The notes beneath the pieces were generated by a model. That model was not told the origin of the DNA, searched no databases, and saw only the letters and a list, made by a program, of their open reading frames with translations. DNA of 64,000 nt. Source: Adhaeribacter pallidiroseus. GTDB lineage: Bacteria; Bacteroidota; Bacteroidia; Cytophagales; Hymenobacteraceae. The first letter of the stretch is position 1, and each line of letters opens with the position of its first letter. Shown in pieces: positions 41,601 to 48,414 of this stretch. The position numbers and the translations under genes were made by a program. Location: positions 434,001-498,000 of the forward strand of contig NZ_QASA01000001.1 in the NCBI RefSeq assembly GCF_003340495.1. Reading direction: 5' to 3'.

Positions 41601-42177
41601 TACATTTAGCAGCAGTTATATTCAAAACAAGGGTAAAGGTAAATTCACGATAAAGCCTTTGCCCGTGCAAGCCCAGTTTGCCCCGGTGTTTGGCTTAACT
41701 GTGGCCGACTACAACTACGACGGCAACCTGGATTTATTACTGGTGGGTAATTCTTATGCTTCGGAAACAGCTATGGGCTATTACGATGCCGGTATGGGTA
41801 CCTGCCTGCTGGGTACAGGTAAAGGTACGTTTCGGGTAGTGCCGCCCAAAACTGCCGGATTGCTAGTAACCGGCGATGCCAAAGCTATGGCCCAGCTTTT
41901 AACGGCTAAAAAAGTACCTTTAGAGATAATAACCTGTAATAACGATAGTTTACAAGTCTATAAAGGTCCGGAACCCAAAGCCGAACTCCAAATAATCCGG
42001 GTAGCTCCCACCGATGCCTACGCTGATTTAATTTATGTTAACGGTAAAAAACGCCGTGAAGAATTTTACTACGGAGCTGGTTACTTATCGCAATCCTGCC
42101 GGGCTCTAATAGCTACCAGATTAGCTCAGGTATACATTACTGATTTTGCCGGGAAAAAGCGCCAGATAAATCCCTGA
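38665..42177 (+). CDS. Giant FG-GAP/VCBS-repeat lipoprotein with ASPIC/UnbV domain, locus 2
   Basis: This protein of about 1170 residues is a paralogue of 24225-27773. The lipoprotein signal is MKINKSLIFAPIFLFLTNC. The ATG at 38665 is preferred to an in-frame TTG at 38650 because it starts this signal. Calcium-loop repeats (GDVNNDGLPDLYF, DINQDGLLDIYA, DINQDGWPDIYA, DYNNDGLPDIIEM, DYDNDGWRDLFI, DLDKDGDLDLVI, DFDQDGDLDLFV, DFDNDGDVDYVA, DYNYDGNLDLLLV) flank a central ASPIC/UnbV domain (THFLKIELQGLSPNRNGIGATIKIKNKKQQQLYEHYLTRGYQSS). It lies after the terminator that follows susD, so it may have its own promoter. Function is unknown, and its place in both loci argues for a role tied to SusC/SusD uptake. 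Confidence 0.9.
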   Translation: MKINKSLIFAPIFLFLTNCQFFKREKPLFTLLAPEETGVTFTNTITESDSLNVLTYGYMYNGGGVAVGDVNNDGLPDLYFSGNMVSSKLYLNQGNFKFKDITTLSGTGTKSWVNGVTMVDINQDGLLDIYACTVTPLKGQPAIPNLLFINQGLNAAGVPVFKEEAQTFNLADTGNCTQAAFLDYDKDQDLDMYLLRNDSHGNGNPNVPRPKITDGSSPSNDKLFRNNGNNTFTDVTKEAGILIEGRGLGIAVSDINQDGWPDIYAANDFLSNDLLWINNQNGTFSNKLNQYLKHTSYNGMGTDIADYNNDGLPDIIEMDMMPEDNKRQKLTMEAPNYERFNLNKHLGYDIQYVRNTLQLNNGNGTFSEIGQLAGVYATDWSWSALLADYDNDGWRDLFITNGYLKDMINLDYMHYQSEQLMFGTQEAMEAKLKKEFNKLESVVVPNYIFQNKHDLTFANKSAAWGLEKTSTSNGATYADLDKDGDLDLVINNLNNPAFVYRNNAETINPTHFLKIELQGLSPNRNGIGATIKIKNKKQQQLYEHYLTRGYQSSVDPTIHFGLGKAPVIDTLEIIWPSGKQQLLTKVKVNQTLLLQEQNATRTKPINRPASTPLFQKVAARTGIAYKHEEVDYVDFKNQPLLPHKYSQNGPGLAVGDVNNDGRDDFFVGASGNHVGLIYYQTPQGTFASRSLSKQLNAADDMGALFFDADNDQDLDLYVVSGGNEFKAGAGQYQHRLYQNDGNGNFTLNNQALPQITASGSVVTAADFDQDGDLDLFVGGRNEPQKYPLPGQSCILRNQGGRFINVTQQVCPELERAGMITAALWTDFDQDNQVDLILTGEWMPISFFKNNQGKLTNVTATTELQNTNGWWNSLAAGDFDNDGDVDYVAGNLGLNSRYKASPEQPVSVVAKDFDNNGSVDPVLSYFIQNKNYPAPARDALTDQMVAMRRRFSRYADYGASTMEQLFTDDELKDASNFKSYTFSSSYIQNKGKGKFTIKPLPVQAQFAPVFGLTVADYNYDGNLDLLLVGNSYASETAMGYYDAGMGTCLLGTGKGTFRVVPPKTAGLLVTGDAKAMAQLLTAKKVPLEIITCNNDSLQVYKGPEPKAELQIIRVAPTDAYADLIYVNGKKRREEFYYGAGYLSQSCRALIATRLAQVYITDFAGKKRQINP

Positions 42178-42193
42178 TTTTTAAAAATCCGGT

Positions 42194-42237
42194 AAAAACA
42201 AAAGCAGTACTATCTTAGAAATACTGCTTTTGTTTTT
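42194..42237. terminator. Bidirectional terminator between FG-GAP gene and NIPSNAP gene
   Basis: A 16-bp stem (AAAAACAAAAGCAGTA and its complement) with a 12-base loop ends in T-runs on both strands, between converging genes. Confidence 0.85.
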
Positions 42238-42279
42238 AACTAACTTTGTCTGGCCTAAATTTTAAAAATTAGCTTTAAC

Positions 42280-43083
42280 TTAGATTTGCGAGTAGGAGGT
42301 AGGTACTAAAAACGTGCGGGTAATGTTCGACACAATTTTAGCATCGGCGTATTCCGGCATGCCGCTTATTTTTTTCCATTCGGGGTCGCTGCCAAAGGTT
42401 TTCCAGTTCTGGTCGTGCTCCGCCATATCGTCGAAAGTAAGCAAGTAAGTTAAGTTAGGCCGCATTTCCCCAATAATAACTTCGCCAAAAAATACCGGCG
42501 TTAAACCTACCCGTTTAAAAATAGCAATTTCGCCTTTATTAAACATTTCAATTTTCTTTTTACCGGCGGCTTCGCTGGCGCTTTCGTAGCGGCGCAGTTC
42601 AAAAATACGGGATTTCTTTTCGGGTAATTCCATTTTAGCCATATTGGCAAATGCCTCCAGCAACGAACTTTCAATGCGCTGGTAAGCTGGTTCAGTAGCC
42701 GGCGCGTTTAAATAAGCGGCGCCAGCTTGCTGGTAAGCCGCATCGGCCAGTAAGCGTTCATTCATCCGGCCAAAATCTTCGATGGATTTAAACGGAATGA
42801 TTACGTATAATTTAGTAATGGCCGTGGTGGGTTGCTGTTGCGTAAATACGCCCACATTTTTGCTGCCTAAGCGGTTAAGCGCCGGAATAGCGGCATTCTG
42901 AAAATAATCTTCGACTAACTTTTGCTGAACATCGTTTTTTAAGGTGTAAACCCGTAATTCGTAATACTCGGGTTTCGTTGCTTTTTGCTTTACCGAGGCC
43001 AGGACCGGGTTTAAAAAAGGAACCGTACTGGTTAAACAGCCGCTCAATAGCGAAGCTTTTACAAAGGTACGTCGTTTCATCAT
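42280..43083 (-). CDS. NIPSNAP-family protein with twin-arginine-like signal
   Basis: This 267-residue protein starts MMKRRTFVKASLLSGCLTS, where RRTFVK resembles a Tat motif. The second Met (43080) is an equally good start. Two NIPSNAP-type ferredoxin-like repeats follow: YYELRVYTLKNDVQQKLVEDYFQNAAIPALNRLGSKNVGVF and SRIFELRRYESASEAAGKKKIEMFNKGEIAIFKRVGLTPVFFGE. This bacterial family is exported and often neighbours sugar-metabolism or oxidoreductase genes, but no reaction is established. It stands alone and is separated from the FG-GAP gene by a bidirectional terminator. Confidence 0.85.
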   Translation of the reverse strand: MMKRRTFVKASLLSGCLTSTVPFLNPVLASVKQKATKPEYYELRVYTLKNDVQQKLVEDYFQNAAIPALNRLGSKNVGVFTQQQPTTAITKLYVIIPFKSIEDFGRMNERLLADAAYQQAGAAYLNAPATEPAYQRIESSLLEAFANMAKMELPEKKSRIFELRRYESASEAAGKKKIEMFNKGEIAIFKRVGLTPVFFGEVIIGEMRPNLTYLLTFDDMAEHDQNWKTFGSDPEWKKISGMPEYADAKIVSNITRTFLVPTSYSQI

Positions 43084-43534
43084 GAAGTATAAATTCTGGT
43101 TTAATATAAAAAATTTAAAAAATGGAATCGTTCGCGCTCCATCAAGAACTTAAAGGGTAGAAAGAATAAAGTATTTAGTCCTTGAAAAAATAAAAAATTT
43201 AAAAAAAGAATAAGTAGGCGCAAACCCGATGCACGCTGAAGTAAATTAGAAAAAGATCTTTACCTGTGCAATCAAAACCATAACAATATCTGCTTTCTGG
43301 TTTAAAAACAAAATAATATTGTAATGGCTTAATTTTAAATAAGTAACAGGACAAAATTAAGTTGATAAAAACCTGAGTTTAAGTAATTGATTATTAATTT
43401 ATTAACGATCGAACAACGAACAACTAAAAACGACCAACTACTTAAATGTTTATGCTATTAAGTATAAGCGAGTTAGATCTTTTAAATTTTTCGTGTGTAA
43501 AAGTACTGGTGCTTTAGCCAGAAAGTAAACAGGA
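43084..43534. other. Intergenic region between NIPSNAP and nucleoid-associated protein genes
   Basis: These 451 AT-rich bases hold no supported gene. Three copies of the AT motif occur (43108-43122, 43192-43207, 43480-43491), the densest cluster in the window. No RNA structure is recognised. Confidence 0.55.
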
Positions 43535-44578
43535 TTAGCTCTCTTGTTTAAAAAACAGTTGATAGAAATGTAAACCGCGTTCTTCATCGTAGCCTTTTTG
43601 CATGTTTTCGGAGTTGCCGTGCACGTAAACATGAAAATTCTTGTCCAGCTTAATCACGCTTTTCAGGAAGCGGGTATTTTTCTTGAAAGCATTTTCGTGA
43701 ATGTCGAACTCCGGCTTTATTTCAAAGCCGCGATCGGTTTCAAATTCGGTTTTATAACTTTGGAAACTTTGAATTAAATCGGGTTGGGCAATCACTTCGT
43801 TCTGGAATTCCTGCAAATCAAAAACTTCTTTTTCTTTTAAAAATTTTACCGATTTATTCAGCAGATCGGCTTGTTCGCCGCGCGATACTTCAAACTCTTC
43901 GGGCAAACGCTTTTCCACGAACGCTTTGCACAAACTCATTACATTTTGGGTGTGGTGGTACGCATCCTGGCGCGATTGTACTTTTAAAAAATCGTCTTTC
44001 CAGTAAACGGCTTCTTCGCGTTTATTCAGGTTATCTACCGTGAGTACCACAAAACCATGTTCCCGGTCGGTGTTAAAAATGAGGCAGCCTTTATCGAGTT
44101 TATTTATGTTTACGCCGTCTTCGCTGTCAATGTCAAACGTATCGCCGCTGGGGTATATTTTCAGGTACGTTTCGCGGTTTTCCGATTTAAACAAACCTAC
44201 GGCTTCCAGGGCTTCACCATCCAGAACCAAATCGTGGAGGTAGGTTACGTAAAATTCGCCGCCTTTCACGTTGGGGTGCGTACTTTGCTCGTACAGGTGC
44301 CGGGCCAGGTTCTCCGATTGTTCCAGAAATGCTTCGGGATTATCAAATATCCGGGCCACAAAATTATACACTTCGTTCAGGTTAATATCCGACTCGTGGT
44401 ACAAATTATAATATGCCTCAGATTTAAACGGCGATAAAAAATAACGCTGCAATAAATCTTTTACGGTACTGTCCAGGTCGAGCGGTTTTTTAGAAAACTG
44501 AATGCTTTCGTCGCGGCTTTTATTGCCAACTTTGTGCAGAATAATGTGTTCTAGTTTAACTTCGGAAGTAACGAGCAT
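43535..44578 (-). CDS. Nucleoid-associated protein, NdpA/YejK (NA37) family
   Basis: This 347-residue protein begins LVTSEVKLEHIILHKVGNKSRDESIQFSKKPLDLD, the start typical of this family, and keeps the full family length. Conserved-looking segments include GGEFYVTYLHDLVLDGEALEAVGLFKSENRETYLKI and NKLDKGCLIFNTDREHGFVVLTVDN. NdpA proteins associate with the nucleoid, and their exact biochemical role is not settled. A well-matched promoter lies at 44607-44635, giving a short leader of roughly 20-30 bases. A small divergent membrane-protein gene starts 170 bp upstream. Confidence 0.85.
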   Translation of the reverse strand: MLVTSEVKLEHIILHKVGNKSRDESIQFSKKPLDLDSTVKDLLQRYFLSPFKSEAYYNLYHESDINLNEVYNFVARIFDNPEAFLEQSENLARHLYEQSTHPNVKGGEFYVTYLHDLVLDGEALEAVGLFKSENRETYLKIYPSGDTFDIDSEDGVNINKLDKGCLIFNTDREHGFVVLTVDNLNKREEAVYWKDDFLKVQSRQDAYHHTQNVMSLCKAFVEKRLPEEFEVSRGEQADLLNKSVKFLKEKEVFDLQEFQNEVIAQPDLIQSFQSYKTEFETDRGFEIKPEFDIHENAFKKNTRFLKSVIKLDKNFHVYVHGNSENMQKGYDEERGLHFYQLFFKQES

Positions 44579-44606
44579 AAACGCGGTTATTGAAAAAACA
44601 GAACCG

Positions 44607-44635
44607 CAAAGATACAGGTTTATGCGTACATCAAA
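44607..44635 (-). promoter_or_regulatory. Promoter of the nucleoid-associated protein gene
   Basis: Read on the minus strand, TTTG (44635-44632) is followed 17 bp later by TATCTTTG (44614-44607), matching the Bacteroidota -33/-7 pattern with slightly short spacing. The next base is C, as in the rRNA promoters. Confidence 0.55.
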
Positions 44636-44748
44636 TCAGGCAATCGGCAGAAGGAAAAAATTAAAAATATTAAAAGCCAATTAGCAATAATAGCCTTTAA
44701 CCCGATGCGTTGTAACTTTCAGGCAAAATGCCTACACTTGCATTTCTC

Positions 44749-44886
44749 ATGAACCGCGACAAACTAAAGCGTTATTTTAAAAAAATAGGCCTGGCCGGCT
44801 TCTTGTTCTTTTTAATTAAAGGCTTAATCTGGCTGTTTATTTTTATGGGCGGCTGGAAACTGGTTAGTCGTTGGTTAAACGGCTAA
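44749..44886 (+). CDS. Small single-pass membrane protein of 45 residues
   Basis: ATG 44749 gives MNRDKLKRYFKKIGLAGF, then a hydrophobic segment (FLFFLIKGLIWLFIFMGGW) and a short basic tail ending RWLNG. The charged N-terminus and single hydrophobic helix look like a genuine inner-membrane small protein. An in-frame ATG at 44728 would add seven residues. The last 12 bases overlap, tail to tail, the end of the SET-domain gene on the other strand. I recognise no named family. Confidence 0.6.
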   Translation: MNRDKLKRYFKKIGLAGFLFFLIKGLIWLFIFMGGWKLVSRWLNG

Positions 44887-45549
44887 AGCTACTTTTTCCG
44901 GTTGGTAATAGCAGTTTAAAATGGAATCTGGTTCTAAAATGCCGGCCGCAATTTGTTTTACTTTCTCCTGATATTGTGTTTCAATCAGTTCCGCGAGCGG
45001 TTGGGCTACCTGGTTAAAATATCTAAAAGCTTCTTTTATTTGCATATCCCATTCTCCATGGAAGTGTAGCAAATCGTTGGGCATTACTTTGGTGCGGGTG
45101 GTACCGGGTTCCGGTAAGCATGCAAATGGTTCGGTAGCATTTAAATAGCCGTAATCGTCGGTGAGTTCTTCGCCGGGGTAAATATCGCGCACCGCTAACT
45201 CAAAATTATAAGCTGTAGAGATGCAGTTAGAACGGAAGGAATGATTCACGAAGCGGGCATGATCCCAGCATAAAACAAAGTCACCTTTATTATCGCGGTA
45301 CGTGTAGGTGTTTACTATTTTTTGAAAAACCGAGGGCAACTGGCTTACTTTTTCGGGAGTAAAAACCTGATCGAGCGGGTCAAAAGCCCAGGTAATGGTA
45401 CCTTTCGGAATAAATTGGGTAGCTACCACACCGTAGCCTATTTCTGTACTAATAAATCGAAGTTCCGTGTGCGGATGAATCATATGGAAACAGGTTTCAG
45501 CTCTGATTTGAATGAATGGATTATCTTTAATCGAATAATGGCTACGCAT
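44875..45549 (-). CDS. SET-domain protein (putative lysine methyltransferase)
   Basis: This 224-residue protein shows SET-domain marks: GYGVVATQFIPKGTITWAFD near the start, the RFVNHSFRSNC (NHS) motif, and DIYPGEELTDDYGYL near the C-terminal end of the domain, where the usual ELTxDY is present. These form the S-adenosylmethionine and lysine channel in known SET enzymes. Bacterial targets are unknown here. Starting at Met23 (45483, MIHPHTELRF) would give a more compact SET protein and is a serious alternative start. The 3' end overlaps the small membrane protein gene by 12 bp on the opposite strand. Confidence 0.85.
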   Translation of the reverse strand: MRSHYSIKDNPFIQIRAETCFHMIHPHTELRFISTEIGYGVVATQFIPKGTITWAFDPLDQVFTPEKVSQLPSVFQKIVNTYTYRDNKGDFVLCWDHARFVNHSFRSNCISTAYNFELAVRDIYPGEELTDDYGYLNATEPFACLPEPGTTRTKVMPNDLLHFHGEWDMQIKEAFRYFNQVAQPLAELIETQYQEKVKQIAAGILEPDSILNCYYQPEKVALAV

Positions 45550-45784
45550 ATTTAGGCTTAGTTGTTATTCTAATATTAATAAAACTTCTGAGTATATTTT
45601 AGGAAAGAATAACTGAAAATTTTAAATTTTTGGGCGGATTATGGCTGCAGGTGGGAGCGTGTACCTTGTAAGGCCATATCAATGAATACGAAGTAGGAAT
45701 AACCACCTTTCATGCAATAGTTTATAAATTACATGTTGTTATGGGTAGAGTTCGCGTGAGCGGTCTCTACCCATTTTTTGTGCT

Positions 45785-45840
45785 GCCAATCTCTGATTGG
45801 CGTAATGGAATATGTTGGTAAACGCCAATCGGAGATTGGC
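45785..45840. repeat. Paired hairpins, REP-like intergenic repeat
   Basis: Two short palindromes, GCCAATCTCTGATTGGC (45785-45801) and GCCAATCGGAGATTGGC (45824-45840), each form a 7-bp stem with a 3-base loop. They are separated by 22 bp and could also pair with each other. The arrangement resembles a REP/BIME-type dispersed repeat. It lies in the 447-bp gap after the SET gene, which holds no gene that I can see. Confidence 0.65.
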
Positions 45841-45930
45841 TGTCCGGAAAGTGCGTAGAGCGCTACGCTAACTCTAAGCACAACAAAGCGGTTATTTCTA
45901 ACTCATAACTCTAAACTCATAACTTTTAAC

Positions 45931-45999
45931 TAAATAAAAAAGTACATAAAAAACGCTGTTGAGTAAACCAACAGCGTTTTTTATGTACTTTTTTATTTA
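45931..45999. terminator. Bidirectional terminator with perfect 30-bp arms
   Basis: Arms 45931-45960 and 45970-45999 are exact reverse complements around GAGTAAACC. The stem has a GC-rich apex (AACGCTGTT/AACAGCGTT) and A/T-runs on both sides. The outer end includes the stop codon of the 68-residue gene on the minus strand. It can stop transcription from both directions. Confidence 0.88.
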
Positions 46000-46203
46000 G
46001 TGACTGCCCGCCGAAGTACCCATATCCTGGCCCCCATCTTCGGTGCTGCTGGCATCGTGCCGGCCCCCTTTCGGTGGGTGTTTCGGATCGTCTACGTTTT
46101 GGTTACCGCCGCCGCTGCTACCAGTGGGCGCTTTCGGCACCGACCGGATATCTTTTAAAATATCGTCTTTTTTGTCGTCGCTTTTATCTTGGTTGTCTTT
46201 CAT
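45997..46203 (-). CDS. Small hydrophilic, probably disordered protein of 68 residues
   Basis: The product (MKDNQDKSDDKKDDILKDIR ... MGTSAGSH) is highly charged at the N-terminus, then rich in Gly, Ser, Pro and Asp, with no hydrophobic segment, so it is probably unstructured and cytoplasmic. The frame ends inside a strong terminator hairpin, which supports it being a real transcribed gene. No family is recognised. It lies 94 bp downstream of the OmpH-like gene on the same strand and could be co-transcribed with it. Confidence 0.5.
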   Translation of the reverse strand: MKDNQDKSDDKKDDILKDIRSVPKAPTGSSGGGNQNVDDPKHPPKGGRHDASSTEDGGQDMGTSAGSH

Positions 46204-46297
46204 CGTCTGTTGATTTAGTGAAACACCGCCGGCTTTGAATGAACCGGTTAATTGTTTACGCAGATTAGAAAGCGGAGTAGCAGAAAAATTTAAAAAA

Positions 46298-46948
46298 TTA
46301 CTTAATCCCCAGCTTGGTTTTTACCAGGGGCATAATATCGTGGCTGTCTTTGGCGTAAATAAACGAACCGGTGCTGGCATCAAAAATATAATCGTAACCG
46401 TTTTCTTTGCCTACATCTTTCACCGCTTTTTCAGCTTTATTTAAGATAGGCTTAAATAATTCTTCGCGCTTTGCGGCTACTTTTTGCTGCCCCGAAGCCT
46501 GTGATTGCTGCATTTGCTGTTCCAGGTCCTGAATCGCTTTTATTTTGGTTTGTTTAATCGCATCAACCATTGTTTTTTCCTGGGCCTGAAATTCCGAGAT
46601 TTGCTTTTGGTAGCTGGTCTGTAAACCGCCAAATTGTTTTTCTAAACCACCCACGTACGCTTGCAAACTGGCTTCGGCTTTTTTAGTTTCGGGCATTAAT
46701 TTTAATAACTCTGCCGAGTTAATGTAACCAAACTTTTGCCCAGTTCCGGTAGTTGCAGCGGCAACACCACCCTGGGTTTCCAGGGTAGTAGAATCTTCAG
46801 AAGATAAATTAATGGCAGGCTTATCTGTTGCCGCTGGCGTAGTGGCGGGGCTTTTGTCTTTTACTTTGGCATTTTGCTGGCAACCCGACAGAAACAAAGT
46901 TCCACTTAAAAAAACGCTTACACCAAACAGATAAATTGATTTTTTCAT
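46298..46948 (-). CDS. OmpH/Skp-family periplasmic chaperone-like lipoprotein
   Basis: This 216-residue protein has a lipoprotein signal (FLSGTLFLSGCQQN) and a low-complexity linker rich in Ala and Thr. The OmpH/Skp domain follows: KFGYINSAELLKLMPETKKAEASLQAYV, a long Gln/Lys-rich coiled coil, and KAVKDVGKENGYDYIFDASTGSFIYAKDSHDIMPLVKTKLG at the end. Soluble Skp chaperones hold unfolded outer-membrane proteins, and lipid-anchored forms occur in Bacteroidota. The stop codon is followed immediately by the AT motif (46284-46299). Confidence 0.9.
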   Translation of the reverse strand: MKKSIYLFGVSVFLSGTLFLSGCQQNAKVKDKSPATTPAATDKPAINLSSEDSTTLETQGGVAAATTGTGQKFGYINSAELLKLMPETKKAEASLQAYVGGLEKQFGGLQTSYQKQISEFQAQEKTMVDAIKQTKIKAIQDLEQQMQQSQASGQQKVAAKREELFKPILNKAEKAVKDVGKENGYDYIFDASTGSFIYAKDSHDIMPLVKTKLGIK

Positions 46949-47258
46949 TATGAATAGATACCGTTAAAAAGAATAAAAATTTAAATTAAAATACGAAATA
47001 GCATTATTTATCCTCTATTTCCTACGGGTAAGTGGCTTAAATTTAGCAGGGTTTTTACAAAAGCTAACAGTGAGGATACTGCCAATGGGCGAGGCTGTCG
47101 TTGGTGTCTTCACAAACGAACCTCTATGTTTTTGCGAAACTTCTAATGGCTACTAATTGGGTAATACCTTTAGGATAAGAAAGCGCCTCTATAATAATTT
47201 CGCTTTTATAGACCGTCAATAGGCAGTAAAATTTAAAAAAACGGCGGATTTTTCATTA
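46949..47258. other. Intergenic region between ompH-like and DUF1080 genes
   Basis: These 310 bp show no gene. AT motifs lie at both edges (about 46976 and 47228-47241). The promoter of the OmpH-like gene must lie here but no clear consensus is seen. Confidence 0.5.
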
Positions 47259-48128
47259 TTAAGATTTTGCGGCTGGTTTCGCAATTCGGGGTTTAGGCGG
47301 CGTTTGCGTTTTTAAATTAAGCAAACGCAAATTCCGAAAATCAATGGCGTGGCTTTCGGCTTGCAGCGCAATGTAGCCGGTTTTGAGCGGAGCGCCATCC
47401 TGGGCTTTCCAAATTTTGCTGTAGGCATCTTCTTTGCCTTGTTTCCAATACACTTCGCCTATTTCGGGTTTTTGGTAAGTAAACACCGTATCACCTTCAA
47501 TAATATGCCGGATCAGCGAATCGCCGTAAACTTGTATCTCCGCTTTTACCCAACGGTCGCCGTTATACGTTTTTGATTTGGAGTCGATGCAATGATCAGA
47601 AATTAACTTGCCTTGCATGTCGTGCATTTGCGTGCCGGGAGTACATAAATTGCCGGTGTGCCGTTCGCCGGTTCCTAAACCACCCAATAATTGCACTTCC
47701 AACGACACCGGAAATTCCTGACCCATGGTTAAACTTTTCGCCGATTGCGAGTGGTACATAATGCCGCTGTTACGCACGTTCCATGCTTCGCCACCGGGCA
47801 CCTGGTTGCCCAAAAAGCGGTACTCAAACTGCAAAATATAGTGCGAGTAAGGCGTTTTGTAATACATGTGCCCGTATTTGCCATCGAAGTTTTTGTATTC
47901 ATCATACGACACCCGGATCATATCGCCTTCGGCCCGGAAAGTGTTTTTGTAATTATCGTTTAGGGCATGGCCGGCAATTTTAATATCCCAGCCGGTTAAA
48001 TCTTTGCCGTTGTACAACGAAATCCATTTTTGCGTTTGGGTTTTTGTTTTTTGTTGCGCTAAAGCCGACGAAAGGGTAAAACTGAAAATCAGGGCGATAC
48101 AATAAATAGGGCGTAAGTTCCAGATCAT
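47259..48128 (-). CDS. DUF1080 (3-keto-disaccharide hydrolase-like) secreted protein
   Basis: This 289-residue protein has a signal peptide (PIYCIALIFSFTLSSALAQ) and one DUF1080/LamG-like jelly-roll domain: WISLYNGKDLTGWDIKI near the start, then YSHYILQFEYRFLG, NSGIMYHSQ, EVQLLGG and GYIALQAESHAIDFRNLRLLNL at the end. DUF1080 proteins bind or hydrolyse glycosides, and some cleave 3-keto-glucosides. A catalytic role here is not proven. It is one of two DUF1080 genes within 4 kb, in a minus-strand set with a PD40 protein. Confidence 0.87.
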   Translation of the reverse strand: MIWNLRPIYCIALIFSFTLSSALAQQKTKTQTQKWISLYNGKDLTGWDIKIAGHALNDNYKNTFRAEGDMIRVSYDEYKNFDGKYGHMYYKTPYSHYILQFEYRFLGNQVPGGEAWNVRNSGIMYHSQSAKSLTMGQEFPVSLEVQLLGGLGTGERHTGNLCTPGTQMHDMQGKLISDHCIDSKSKTYNGDRWVKAEIQVYGDSLIRHIIEGDTVFTYQKPEIGEVYWKQGKEDAYSKIWKAQDGAPLKTGYIALQAESHAIDFRNLRLLNLKTQTPPKPRIAKPAAKS

Positions 48129-48414
48129 GAGGAATGGATAAATATTTAAAGATGAAACCTGAACCGCCAGCCTGAAAAATTAAAAAATTTAAAAAATTGA
48201 GCCGGATGTTCTACTAAAATAGCATAGTAAGTAAAAGGACAAATGAAAAGAGATACTTCAGTTTCGCAAACAGACCATCAATTTGCCAATGACTAAGTAA
48301 CCGGACGAAATTACCTTAAACTATTTAATCTCATAATAAATTGCTTGAATTCAGATTTTTAATACCTATTAGTCTAGGATCTAATATCTAAATACTAGTG
48401 TCTAAGTTACTGAA

